NCBI GenBank assembly: GCA_029844215.1
Contig: CM056724.1
Span: 82,665,093 to 82,729,092, forward strand
Origin: Przewalskia tangutica
Taxonomy: Eukaryota; Streptophyta; Magnoliopsida; Solanales; Solanaceae
Direction of reading: 5' to 3'
DNA length: 64,000 nt
The position numbers and the translations under genes are program-made. The stretch's first letter is position 1, and the number at the start of each line of letters is the position of its first letter. Shown here one piece after another: positions 43,791 through 56,848 of the stretch. Below the pieces are notes generated by a model that did no database searches, had not been told where the DNA came from, and saw only the letters and a program-made list of their open reading frames with translations.

Positions 43791-46700
43791 TGTTACACCC
43801 CGTAGTTCAGGTCATGCGCGCATGAGGCGTCTAAAGGAGTAAGACTTAAAATTTTCGGAAGATAGGTTGACGGAATGTTCCGTACGGGTTTTAGTCAACT
43901 TTAAGGCGGGTTATGACCCGGTACATTGAGAGTTCATAAGTGTTTCAAAGGCATGGGGCGTAGTTCGTTGAGTCTAGATTCCAACGCAACCAACCGTTCG
44001 TCGATAGGACGTCGGAGTAGAAAGTTATGAGGGTTACAAGTTCAGTGCGCAGTCGGACAGAAATGTGTTTCGGGCGAAGGCGACAGGGCCGCGGCGCCGA
44101 GGCGGGATTTTTGGGCGGAAAAACTTAGAAAGTCTGATTTTTGTTTTAAAAGAGACCATGGGAGGGTGACAAGTGTCCCCCCCCATCTGATTTTCTGTTG
44201 CATGCAATATATTGACCAAGACTTGGACATTTTCTATCTTTCATCTTCTCTCTCTCTCAAATTGCTCCCTTCTCTCTAAAACCCTTAGAAAATCTGAATA
44301 GTTAAGAACCAAAAAGCTTGTAGCTAGCTTGTTGGCATTGTGGTGGTGTTCTTGGCAAGGAAGCTAGCAATACTTGGAATAAGTTTTGGCTAAAACTTTA
44401 AGGTAATGATTCTTCCTTTAGATTTAGTTTATAGTGTTGCATGTTAAGAAGAAAGAACTTGTGGTAGTAAATAATGCTCTTAGAGTCATTGCATGCTAGA
44501 AATGTGGTTTGGTTATGAAGAATGGGTTAAGAAGAGATTACGAGCATGTTGTAGCCTAAAAACTACCCTAGAATTGTTAAGTGAATTATTGTAAACTTAT
44601 GGGGCAGAATTGGTATTTGGGTGTGTAATCCCCTTTAAATTGTTGGATTGATTGAGCCTTAAAATGTGGCGTTGAGTGTTAAAAATCGGCCTTTGAAAAG
44701 GTGGCAAAGTGAGTAGAAACAAAGGAAATGCCCAATTTTCCATAGAATTTAGTGGCTTTGAGTTTAGATTATTCTACATTGAAATTAGAGGTTAATAAAC
44801 ATATCATGGTTATTATAGGTTGAAATATTACTCATGTAGTTGAGCTTAGCAAGTGGATTGACCAAAGAGGTATGTGAAGCTTTCCTATCTTTGAGCATGA
44901 GTATTTGTATCTATGTAGTACTAGACGACAAGATTTAGTATTTTTACTTGTTTAAGTATAAACAAAGACTTGTTTTGTTTTAAGAAGTATAAGTCCCTTG
45001 GTTAAGGGAAAAGTATGATTTTACAAAAGTATAGAGTACTTGGTGTGAAAGTATTGAGTATTGAATTATTCTAAAGATAAGAGGCTTGAAGTATTTTTGA
45101 AAATTGTATGAATTTGTTTGAAGTATAAGCCTCTTGGATAGTAAAAGAACGAAATGGTTCATAAGGAGTTATAACGGCTTTATGAGAAGTTAGTTATAAC
45201 GGCCTTATGAATGGATAAGATGTCGAATTTCTAAAGCATAAAGTTAGTATAACGGCTTTATGGGATGTTGGTTATAATAACTTTATGGAAGGTTATGAAA
45301 GTTGTCTATTTTGATTAATGAGCATAAGTTGTCTAGATTGTGAAAAATTGAAGTTACTTGGTTTCAAGCTTTGAAATGAGTTTTCTAAAGGTGTAGTAAC
45401 TTACGTTGAAAAATAGACGCGCCTTGATACTACGTGTTAGTATCTTGGATTTTGCATAAAAGGAATCTCTTGGAAAGGATGTACGTACGTAGTACTTTGG
45501 CTTGTTAAAAGAGAATTATTCTGTTTGTGCCTTGATAGTGTTTTGGGCTTGTTCAATTGAGAATTATTCTATGTGTGCCTTGATAAGTACTTTGGCTTGC
45601 TTAAATAAGAATTCTCTTGGTTTATGTGAAAAGAAGGCATGGTAATTGTCTTGGTTTATGTAAAGGCATGATATTGAAATTCGAATTAAAAGCATGTAGT
45701 TATGAGTTACTTGGACGACGCGATGATGAAGGATTCCACGTATGCTTCCATTGTTCGATTATGAGTTACTTGGACGCATCGCTTGATGACGGGATTCCAC
45801 GTATGCTTCCATTGTTCGATTATGAGTTACTTGACGCATCGCCATGATGAAGGATTCCACGTATGCTTCCATCGTTCGATTATGAGTTACTTGGACGCAT
45901 CGCTGATGAAGGATTCCACGTATGCTTCCATTGTTCGATTATGAGTCTATTTGGGCGCATCTGGCCGGTGATGGAGGATTCCACGTACGCGCCATGATGA
46001 GGGTTCGCTTTCCCGCTGATGATTTTGTTCCATGGATTAGCTCTCCGAGGTTCATCGACGCAGGTGGATCTAGTAGTTAGCCCTCGTACTTGCCGGCCGA
46101 GACGTGATGCAGGTGGATCTCGTAGTTGGCTTTCGTACTTGCCGGCCGTGGTTAGGGCGGTGGTGTGATGCAGTGGATCCGTGGTTAGCCTACATACTTG
46201 CCGGCCACGACGTGACGCAGGTGGATCTCGGTAGGCTATCGACTTGCCGGCCGCCTTCGTGATTCAGGTATTAGTATTGTTGGTACGGGTGGATCTCGTA
46301 GGCGGCTTTCGTACTTGCCTGGCGATTGAGGATGCAGGGTGGATCCGTAGCTATGCCTTCGCATTTGCCTCGCATTTCTTATGATGCAAGTGGGGATCTA
46401 GTATTCATATGTACTCTTAGTGTTGTTATATCATGCATCGCCGGTGAGGAAGGAACTCCACGCACGATTGATATTATGGGCATGAGACCTATGGTTATAT
46501 TTGAGTGATGACTTAGAGGCGTGAGTCCCGACTTGACATGGTCACGTATATGTTGTGGTACCGTAGTTTGGCTATCATACATGTCTCCCGCTTTATATAT
46601 ATGCTATTATGAATTCATTACGATTTTCGGGCCACATACTTGGTACTTGTTATCGACCTCCTTCGGGCCGTTCACGCCGCAGTCGAGATACGTAAGCTGG

Positions 46701-47048
46701 CGATCCGCACTCTTAGGATCACTGCTCATTTCTTGAAAGCTCCATCTCTCCGAGGCTTTGTCTTTTGGTATGATTTCACGAGGTTATAGACTTTGTACAT
46801 TCGGGGTATGGCGGCCCCGTCCCCGCCACGATTGTTAATCCTGCAGGTCTGTAGTCACGTTGGTGGTGTGGGCTGTAAGAATAAAGTTGTACTGTTTAAC
46901 TATCGGTTAAGTTATTTTATGAAAGGCGCCTTATCGGCCTAGTGATGTTTACCTTATCTGATTTGTTTCATGTATGTTTACCGCTATTCTCTCGACATAT
47001 ACCGGCGGTACCGGTGGTACGATCGCCGCGCCCGGTCGGGTCGTGACA
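43791..47048 (+). repeat. Array LTR B (3258 bp)
   Basis: Shared by units A and B. Nearly identical to LTR A over 44100-45690; the palindrome cluster is reduced to a single core and the minisatellites show many small indels relative to A. Confidence 0.92.
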
Positions 47049-47052
47049 AAAG

Positions 47053-47143
47053 TGGTATCGAGCCGTTGTCCTCGGAAAGTGTCTACTGCACCGTGTCTAG
47101 TAGAGTCTTGATTATCGGTGTGTTGTGCACCACATCTATAATC
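47053..47143 (+). promoter_or_regulatory. Primer binding site and leader hairpin, unit B
   Basis: TGGTATCGAGCCG at 47053; hairpin 47110-47143, same arms and GTGCAC loop as unit A. Confidence 0.75.
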
Positions 47144-47254
47144 GTGAGGTCGCAGGACATTTAGGGTTGGTTTCCATTCTTCTCTCTTTGAGATCGTGCA
47201 GTAGAGCTGTCATAGTAGGTTGAGTCCTCTCTGACCTATTCTTATGTGCCAGTT

Positions 47255-48460
47255 ATGCCTCCACGGAAGGCGACCAGAGCCCAGAAGGGCAAGGCATCAG
47301 CAGGAGCTGCTAGTGGTACGCAGAGAGTTACCAGGACTCGGGCACAAACTATGCCTGAGGCGATGGCGGTCGGCGAGTTAGTTCACGCCTGACAAGATTA
47401 GATGAGCCGAGCGGCGGTAGCTCCAGAGGTTCCGCACCCGAGCCCCAGCCCGCGGCGAGGCGCAGTATAGGATTACGGAGAGCGGTCGTTGTTGACTAGC
47501 ATCGTGGCAGGCAAAGACCGCCGTGGGCCTGGCTAACCCAGTGGCCGATTTAAGGATTGGGACTTTACGAGTTGTACTCCACCCGAGGTCTATGGTTCGA
47601 GGACTGAGGAGGATCCTCAGGAGATTATTCGACAGGTGCGGCGGACTACGCAGGTGCTTAGGCCCTCGGAGGCGAGTCCGTTGTGTTAGCTTCTACAGTT
47701 ACGCGATATTGCGTTGAACTGGTTTGAGTCATGGGAATTGTCTAGAGGGGAGGGTGCTCTTCCAGCAGGTTGGGAGGAGTTCGCAGAGGCCTTCCTGGAT
47801 CACTTCTTGCCTCCTGAGTTGATAGATTCTTGACCTTGAGGCAGAATGGGAGGACCATCAGAGTCTGACGGAGTTTGACTCTTTGGCATGCGCACACTAT
47901 TGTATCCAATATGGCGCATATAGTTCATCGCTATGTGATGGGCTAGACCCATATGATTATTGCGTGCTTGGGAGTGGCTCTTCAGCCAGGTATGGATATC
48001 GCCAGGATGCAGGCATATGCGCTGGGGATAGAGGACAGAGAAAGGGAGGGCCGACTTGACTCGAGCCACCACCAAGAGGCTGTGACAGCAGGATCTCAGG
48101 GCAGTTTTCGAGGCGGACCGCCTCAGCAGCAGGCTAGTTATGCTCCTCAGCCAGTACGGAGTACTCCACCACAGTCTTCAGGACGTTCGGGAGATTCGAG
48201 AGCAGGGCAGGCTCGAGGTTGAGTTTTCGAGAGTAAGGGTGTTAGTCCGAGGAAGCCACCTCTACCTCGGTGTAGCGATGTGGTAACACCCATTATGGGA
48301 GTGTCGTGCTAGTTTGGGTAATTGCTATGACGCGCCAACAGGCCATTATGCGAGGAACTGTCCGACCAGAGATAGCACGGATGTAGAGATTCACCTTCGT
48401 GATCGATGGTCGTTCATCGCTTCTTTTGTTATGCGCCGTGCAGGGCAGGATCATGATTAG
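47255..48460 (+). pseudogene. gag: gag of array unit B
   Basis: The start MPPRKATRAQKGKASAGAAS at 47255 is clean, followed by GTQRVTRTRAQTMPEAM. The middle is frameshifted; LRDIALNWFESWELSRGEGA and FLDHFLPPEL are readable at 47700-47820, after which about 20 bases of the RRARVDRF codons are missing. GMDIARMQAYALGIEDRERE and FRGGPPQQQASYAPQPVR are read at 47990-48155. Knuckle remnants follow at about 48255-48365 with indels inside both Cys clusters. The stop is at 48458-48460. Same role and layout as unit A, more damaged. Confidence 0.87.
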
Positions 48461-48824
48461 AACGACAAGGGGAATGTGAAGCAATAATTACAGGTATGTC
48501 TTTGACCCTTAGAGATTAGTATGCATGATAGGATTGTTGTATGATTTAGTGTTATGAACAGAGGATATTGAGGCGTGTACACGTGTGATAGAATGAGTGG
48601 TAAATTCGAGCCGCAATGTTAGGCCGTGGCGGTAAGTAGTAATGGTTCATATTTTGGGTTCATTTTCTGTTTGACTTACAGTGAATGGGTATGCGTGTGC
48701 GATATCTTAGGGTCATAGGTGGCATAATGAAGTTCCATTAGTATATAGTACGAGGATGTACCGAGGAATAGTAGATTGGCTCTAAAAGAACATTCGGGGA
48801 CGAATGTTTCTAAGGGGGGGAGAA
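48461..48824 (+). other. 3' non-coding tail, hairpin and polypurine tract, unit B
   Basis: Near-copy of 43419-43790. Perfect hairpin at 48789-48808, tract AAGGGGGGGAGAA just before 48825. Confidence 0.8.
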
Positions 48825-50306
48825 TGTTACACCCCGTAGTTCAGGTCATGCGCATGAGGGCGTACGAAAGGGAGTAAGACTTAAAATTTTCAGAAGATAG
48901 GTTGACGGATTGTTCCGGACGGGTTTTAGTCAACTTTAAGGCGGGTTATGACCCGGTACATTGAGAGTTCATAAGTGTTTCAAAGGCCCAGGGCGTAGTT
49001 CGTTGAGTCTAGATTCCAACGCACCAACCGCTCGCCGATAGGACGTCGGAGTAGAAAGTTATGAGAGTTACAAGTTCAGTCTGTGATGACAGAAATGTGT
49101 TTCGCGGCGGCAGGCGTGGCGGCCGAGGCGGGATTTTTGGGCGGAAAAACTTAGAAAGTCTGATTTTTGTTTTAAAAGAGACCATGGGAGGTGACAAGTG
49201 TCCCCATCTGATTTTCTGCGCATGCAATATATTGACCAAGACTTGACATTTTCTATCTTTCATCTTCTCTCTCTCTCTCTCAAATTGCTCCCCCTTCTCT
49301 CTAAAAACCCTTAGAAAAATCTGAATAGTTAAGAACCAAAAAGGAAGCTTGTAGCTAGCTTGTTGGCATTATTGTGGTGGTGTTTTTGGCAAGGAAGCTA
49401 GCAATACTTGGAATAAGTTTTGGCTAAAACTTTAAGGTAATGATTCTTCCTTTAGATTTAGTTTATAGTGTTGCATGTTAAGAAGAAAGAACTTGTGGTA
49501 GTAAATAATGCTCTTAGAGTCATTGCATGCTAGAAATGTGGTTTGGTTATGAAGAATGGGTTAAGAAGAGATTACGAGCATGTTGTAGCCTAAAAACTAC
49601 CCTAGAATTGTTAAGTGAATACGCGTATTGGTATTTGGGTGTGTAATCCCCTTTAAATTGTTGGATTGATTGAGCCTTAAAATGTGGCGTTGAGTGTTAA
49701 AAATCGCCTTTGAAAGGTGGCAAAGTGAGTAGAAACAAAGGAAATGCTGCCCAATTTTCCATAGAATTTAGTGGCTTTGAGTTTAGATTATTCTACATTG
49801 AAATTAGAGGTTAATAAACATATCATGGTTATTATAGGTTGAAATATTACTGGTAGTTGAGCTTAGCAAGTGGATTGACCAAAGAGGTATGTGAAGCTTT
49901 CCTATCTTTGAGCATGAGTATTTGTATCTATGTAGTACGAGACGACAAGATTTAGTATTTTTACTTGTTTAAGTATAAACAAAGACTTGTTTTGTTTTAA
50001 GAAGTATAAGTCCCTTGGTTAAGGGAAAAGTATGATTTTACAAAAGTATAGAGTACTTGGTGTGAAAGTATTGAGTATTGAATTATTCTAAAGATAAGAG
50101 GCTTGAAGTATTTTTGAAAATTGTATGAATTTGTTTGAAGTATAAGCCTCTTGGATAGTAAAAGAACGAAATGGTTCATAAGGAGTTATAACGGCTTTAT
50201 GAGAAGTTAGTTATAACGGCCTTATGAATGGATAAGGATGTCGTAAATTTCTAAAGCATAAAGTTAGTATAACGGCTTTATGGGAAGTTGGTTATAATAA
50301 CTTTAT
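48825..50306 (+). repeat. Array LTR C, left part (C1)
   Basis: Matches the first 1.5 kb of LTRs A and B, then stops after GGTTATAATAACTTTAT, where A continues GGAAGGTTATG. Confidence 0.88.
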
Positions 50307-53237
50307 CAGAGAGGTCGCAGAGGTTTCAGCGCCGAAAGATCAGAGAGGTCGCGGAGGTTTCAGCGCCGCGGCGCCGAGGCGGGATTTTTGGGCGGAAAAA
50401 CTTAGAAAAGTCTGATTTTTGTTTTAAAAGAGACCATGGGAGGGTGACAAGTGTCCCCCCCATCTGATTTTCTGTTGCATGCAATATATTGACCAAGACT
50501 TGGACATTTTCTATCTTTCATCTTCTCTCTCTCTCTCTCAAATTGCTCCCCCTTCTCTCTAAAAACCCTTAGAAAAATCTGAATAGTTAAGAACCAAAAA
50601 GGAAGCTTGTAGCTAGCTTGTTGGCTTTGTTGTGGTGGTGTTCTTGGAGGAAAGGCTAGCAAGGTGTTGAAATAAGCTTGGCTAAAACTTTAAGGTAATG
50701 ATTCTTCCTTTAGATTTAGTTTATAGTGTTGCATGTTAAGAAGAAAGAACTTGTGGTAGTAAATAATGCTCTTAGAGTCACTGCATGCTAGAAATGTGGT
50801 TTGGTTATGAAGAATGGGTTAAGAAAATTATGTGAGCATGTTGTAGCCTAAAAACTACCTTAGACTTGTTAAGTTAATTGTTTACCTTTTGGGGCAGAAT
50901 TTTACACACCCAAGTTTAGGTGTGTAATCCCCTTGAGATTGTTTGGATTGTTGGGCCTAAGAAGTGGCGTTTGGATGTTGAATACGGACCTTAAAAAGGT
51001 GGCAAAATATGTAGAAACAAAGGAAATGCTGCCCAATTTTCCATAGAATTTAGGGGCTTTGAACTTAGATAATTCATACATTGAAATTAGAGGTTAATAA
51101 ACGTACTATGGTTATTATAGGTTGGCATATTACTTACGGTAGTTTGAGCTTAGCAAGTGGATTGACCGAAGAGGTATGTGAAGCTTTCCTATCTTTGAGC
51201 ATGAGTATTTGTATCTATGTAGTACGGTAGACGTACAAGATTTAGTATTTTTACTTGTTTAAGTATAAACAAAGACTTGTTTGTTTTAAGAAGTATAAGT
51301 CCCTTGGTTAAGGGAAAAGTATGATTTTACAAAAGTATAGAGTACTTGGTGTGAAAGTATTGAGTATTGAATTATTCTAACGATAAGAGGCTTGAAGTAT
51401 TTTTTGAAAATTGTATGAATTTGTTTGAAGTATAAGCCTCTTGGATAGTAAAAGAACGAAATGGTTCATAAGGAGTTATAACGGCTTTATGGGAAGTTAG
51501 TTATAACGGCCTTATGAATGGATAAGGATGTCGTAATTTCTAAAGCATAAAGTTAGTATAACGGCTTTATGGGAAGTTGGTTATAATAACTTTATGGAAG
51601 GTTATGAAAGTTGTCTATTTTGATTAATGAGCATAAGTTGTCTAGATTGTGAAAAATTGAAGTTACTTGGTTTCAAGCTTTGAAATGAGTTTTCTAAAGG
51701 TGTAGTAACTTACGTTGAAAAAATAGACGCTCCTTGATACTACGGGTGTTAGTATCTTGGATTTTGCATAAAAAGGAATCTCTTGGAAAGGATGTACGTA
51801 CGTAGTACTTTGGCTTGTTAAAAGAGAATTATTCTATTTGTGCCTTGATAGTGTTTTGGGCTTGTTCAATTGAGAATTATTCTATGTGTGCCTTGATAAG
51901 TACTTTGGCTTGCTTAAATAAGAATTCTCTTGGTTTATGTGAAAAGAAGGCATGGTAATTGTCTTGGTTTATGTAAAGGCATGGTATTGAAATTCGAATT
52001 AAAAGCATGTAGTTATGAGTTACTTGGACGTACCGCCAGTGATGAAGGATTCCACGGGTATGCTTCCATTGTTCAGTTATGAGTTACTTGGACGTACCGC
52101 CAGTGATGAAGGATTCCACGGGTATGCTTCCATTGTTCAGTTATGAGTCTATTTGGGCGTACCGTCAGTGATGGAGGATTCCACGGGTATGCGGCCATGA
52201 TGAGGGTTCGTTTCCTTGTTGACAGTATTTTGTTCCATGGATTAGCTCTCCGCAGGTTCACGCGATGCAGGTGGATCTAGTAGTTAGCCCTCGACTTGCC
52301 GCCCGAGACGTGATGCGAGGTGGATCCGTAGTTGGCTTTCGTACTTGCCGTGGTTGGGCGAAGTGGTGTGACGCAGGTGGATCCGTGGTTAGCTTTGCGT
52401 ACCGGCCAACGATGTGACGCAGGTGGATCCGGTAGAGGCTATCGACTTGCCCGGTCAACCGTGATTTGATTATAGTATTGTTGGTACGGTGGATCTGGTG
52501 GTAGCTTTCGTACTTGCCGATCGATTGAGGATGCAGTGGATCCGTAGCTATGCCTTTCTTGCCTCGTGCATTTCGCTTATGATCTGTGGGATCTAGTATT
52601 CATGTACTCCTTAGTGTTGTTATATCATGATGGCGGTGAGGAAGGAATTCCACGGGCACGATTGATATTATGAGCATGAGACCTATGGTTATATTTGAGT
52701 GATGAATTATAGGGCGTGAGTCCCTGACTTGACATGGCTGCGTATATGTTGTGTAATCGTAGTTTGGCTATCATACATGTCTCTGCTTTATATATATGCT
52801 ATTATGAATTCATTCTGATTTTGATTTCCACATACTTGGTACTGTTATCGACCTCCTGGGCTGCGTCACGCCAGTCGAGATCGAGCTGGCGATCCGCACT
52901 CTTAGGATCACTGCTCATTTCTTGGAAAGCTCCATCTCTCGGAGGCTTTGTCTTTTGGTATGATTCCACGAGGTTATAGACTTTTGTACATTCAGGGGTA
53001 TGGCGTGGCCCCGCCACGATTGTTAATCCTAAGGTGCGTAGTCACGTTTGTGGTTTGGAACGTAAGAATAAAGTTATCTTGCTTTCACTTTCGGTTAAGT
53101 TATTTTATGAAAGCGGCCTTATCGGGCCATAGTGATGTTCACCTTATACTGATTTTGTTTCACGTATGTTCATTGCTATTCTCGATGCATACCGATAGTG
53201 GTACCGGTAGGTACCGCGCGGCCGGTCGGTCGTGACA
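50307..53237 (+). repeat. Array LTR C, right part (C2), start missing
   Basis: Resumes in the GC-rich palindrome zone (TTTCAGCGCCGCGGCGCC) and runs to the LTR end GTCGTGACA. It repeats the AT-rich middle already present in C1 but is visibly more diverged (for example 50885-50990), so it stems from another copy rather than a simple duplication. Confidence 0.88.
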
Positions 53238-53243
53238 AAAGAA
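53238..53243 (+). other. Six-base LTR-LTR junction (aaagaa)
   Basis: LTR C2 ends GTGACA; AAAGAA follows, then the next LTR starts TGTTACACC. AAA(A)G normally begins the primer-site side and AGAA ends the polypurine-tract side, so the whole interior is missing. Confidence 0.85.
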
Positions 53244-56200
53244 TGTTACACCGTAGTTCAGGTCATGCGCATGAGGCGCATTTAAAGGGAGTAAGACTTA
53301 AAATTTTCGTAAGATAGGTTGACTGATTGTTCGGACGGGTTTTAGTCAACTTTAAGGCGGGTTATGACCCGGTACATTGAGAGTTCATAAGTGTTTCAAA
53401 GGCACGGGCGTAGTTCGTTGAGTCTAGATTCCAACGCAACCAACCGCTCGCCGATAGGACGTCGGAGTAGAAAGTTATGAGGGTTACAAGTTCGGCGTGA
53501 TCGGACAGAAATGTGTTTCGGGCGAAGGCGACAGGGCCGCGGCGCCGGATGCAGGGCCGCGGCGCCTAAAGTTCTGAAGGGTCGCTGAAGTTGCAGCGCC
53601 GCGGCGCCGGCATAGCAGGGCCGCGGCGCCAAAAGATCAGAGAGCCTGCGGAGATTTCAGCGCCGGCTGGCAAGTGGCGCGCGAAGGCGGATTTTTGGGC
53701 GGAAAAACTTAGAAAGTCTGATTTTTGTTTTAAAAGAGACCATGGGAGGTGACAAGTGTCCCCATCTGATTTTCTATTGCATGCAATATATTGACCAAGA
53801 CTTGGACATTTTCTATCTTTCATCTTCTCTCTCTCTCTCAAATTGCTCCCCCTTCTCTCTAAAAACCCTTAGAAAAATCTGAATAGTTAAGAACCAAAAA
53901 GGAAGCTTGTAGCTAGCTTGTTGGCATTGTTGTGGTGGTGTTTTTGGCAAGGAAGCTAGCAATACTTGGAATAAGTTTTGGCTAAAACTTTAAGGTAATG
54001 ATTCTTCCTTTAGATTTAGTTTATAGTGTTGCATGTTAAGAAGAAAGAACTTGTGGTAGTAAATAATGCTCTTAGAGTCATTGCATGCTAGAAATGTGGT
54101 TTGGTTATGAAGAATGGGTTAAGAAGAGATTACGAGCATGTTGTAGCCTAAAAACTACCCTAGAATTGTTAAGTGAATTATTGTAAACTTATGGGGCAGA
54201 ATTGGTATTTGGGTGTGTAATCCCCTTTAAATTGTTGGATTGATTGAGCCTTAAAATGTGGCGTTGAGTGTTAAAAATCGGCCTTTGAAAAGGTGGCAAA
54301 GTGAGTAGAAACAAAGGAAATGCTGCCCAATTTTCCATAGAATTTAGTGGCTTTGAGTTTAGATTATTCTACATTGAAATTAGAGGTTAATAAACATATC
54401 ATGGTTATTATAGGTTGAAATATTACTGTCGGTAGTTGAGCTTAGCAAGTGGATTGACCAAAGAGGTATGTGAAGCTTTCCTATCTTTGAGCATGAGTAT
54501 TTGTATCTATGTAGTACGGTAGACGTACAAGATTTAGTATTTTTACTTGTTTAAGTATAAACAAAGACTTGTTTTGTTTTAAGAAGTATAAGTCCTGGTT
54601 AAGGGAAAAGTATGATTTTACAAAAGTATAGAGTACTTGTGTGAAAGTATTGAGTATTGAATTATTCTAAAGATAAGAGGCTTGAAGTATTTTTGAAAAT
54701 TGTATGAATTTGTTTGAAGTATAAGCCTCTTGGATAGTAAAAGAACGAAATGGTTCATAAGGAGTTATAACGGCTTTATGAGAAGTTAGTTATAACGGCC
54801 TTATGAATGGATAAGGATGTCGTAAATTTCTAAAGCATAAAGTTAGTATAACGCTTTATGGGAAGTTAGTTATAATAACTTTATGGAAGGTTATGAAAGT
54901 TGTCTATTTTGATTAATGAGCATAAGTTGTCTAGATTGTGAAAAATTGAAGTTACTTGGTTTCAAGCTTTGAAATGAGTTTTCTAAAGGTGTAGTAACTT
55001 ACGTTGAAAAATAGACGCTCCTTGATACTACGGGTGTTAGTATCTTGGATTTTGCATAAAAAGGAATCTCTTGGAAAGGATGACGACGACGTAGTACTTT
55101 GGCTTGTTAAAAGAGAATTATTCTGCTTGTGCCTTGATAGTGTTTGGGCTTGTTCAATTGAGAATTATTCTATGTGTGCCTTGATAAGTACTTTGGCTTG
55201 CTTAAATAAGAATTCTCTTGGTTTATGTGAAAAGAAGGCATGGTAATTGTCTTGGTTTATGTAAAGGCATGATATTGAAATTCAATTAAAAGATGTAGTT
55301 ACGAGTTACTCGACGCACCGCCGATGAAGGATTCCACGTATGCTTCCATTGTTCGATTATGATTTACTTGACGCATCGCCGTGATGAAGGATTCCACGTA
55401 TGCTTCCATTGTTCGCCATGAGTTACTTGACGCATCGCCGCGATGAAGGATTCCACGCATGCTTCCATCGCTCGATTATGAGTTACTCGACGCATCGCTG
55501 ATGAAGGATTCCACGTATGCTTCCATTGTTCGATTATGAGTCTATTTGGGCGCATCACGATGGAGGATTCCACGTACGCGCCATGATGAGGGTTCGCTTC
55601 GCTGATGCATTTTGTTCCATGGATTAGCTCTCCAGAGGTTCATCACGCAGCGGTGGATCTAGTAGTTAGCCCTCGCACTTGCCTCCGGCCGAGACGTGAT
55701 GCAGGTGGATCCGTAGTTGGCTTTCGTACTTGCCGGTCGGTTGGGCGAAGTGGTGTGATGCAGGTGGATCTGGTGGTTAGCCTACGACTTGCCGGCCGAC
55801 GTGACGCAGGTGGATCTGGTAGAGGCTATCGCACTTGCCTTGGCCACCGTGATTCGTATTAGTATTGGCTGTACGGTGGATCCGTAGCCGGCTTTCGTAC
55901 TTGCCCTGGCCATTGAGGACGCAGCGGATCTGGTAGCTATGCCTTCGCATTTGCCTCGCACGGTTCTTATGATGAGTGGATCTAGTATTCATATGTAATC
56001 CTTAGTGTTGTTATATCATGCATCGGCGGTGAGGAAGGAACTCCACGCACGATTGATATTATGGGCATGAGACCTATGGTTATATTTGAGTGATGACTTA
56101 GAGGCGTGAGTCCCGACTTGACATGGTCGCAGATATGTTGGTACCGTAGTTTGGCTATCATACATGTCTCCCGCTTTATATATATGCTATTATGAATTCA

Positions 56201-56641
56201 TTATGATTTTCGCCACATACTTGGTACTTCAGATCGACCTCCTTCTGGGCCGCTCATGCCGCAGGTCGAGATACGTAGCTTGCTGATCCGCACTCTTAGG
56301 ATCACTGTTCATTTCTTGGAAAGCTCCATCTCTCCGGAGGCTTTGTCTTTTGGTATGATTCCCTGAGGTTATAGACTTTTGTACATTCAGGGGGTATGGC
56401 GGGGCCCTGTCCCGCCACAGTTGTTAATCCTAGAGGTCTGTAGTCACGTTTGTGGTTTGGGCTGTAAGAATAAAGTTGTACTGTTTCACTATCGGTTAAG
56501 TTATTTTATGAAAGGCGGCCTTATCGGCTTGCTAGTGATGTTTACCTTATACAGATTTGTTTCATGTATGTTCCGCTGCTATTCTCTGACATATACCGAT
56601 GCGGTACCGGAAGGTACGACCGCGCCCGGTGGGTCGTGACA
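53244..56641 (+). repeat. Array LTR D (3398 bp)
   Basis: Complete ends. Palindrome cluster present at 53525-53690, minisatellite 1 with about five units (55290-55580), minisatellite 2 at 55650-55985. The right end block (56390-56470) retains the cleanest form in the array. Confidence 0.92.
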
Positions 56642-56645
56642 AAAG

Positions 56646-56737
56646 TGGTATCAGAGCAGTTAGTCCTCGGAAAGTGTCTACAGACCGTGTCTAGTAGAGT
56701 CTTGATTATCGGTGTGTTGTGCACCACATCTATAATC
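56646..56737 (+). promoter_or_regulatory. Primer binding site and leader hairpin, unit D
   Basis: Canonical TGGTATCAGAGCAG at 56646; hairpin at 56704-56737 with the GTGCAC loop. Confidence 0.85.
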
Positions 56738-56848
56738 AGGAGGCTGCAGGACATTTAGGGTTGGTTTCCATTCTTCTCTCTTTGAGATCGTGCAGTAGAG
56801 CTGTCATAGTAGGTTGAGTCCTCTCTGACCTATTCTTATGTGCCAGTT

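Noticed and set aside
53396..53841. Ala/Pro/Arg-rich minus-strand frames of 78 and 91 codons
   Set aside because: Composition is dictated by the GC-rich palindrome cluster; equivalent frames are absent or broken in sister LTRs.
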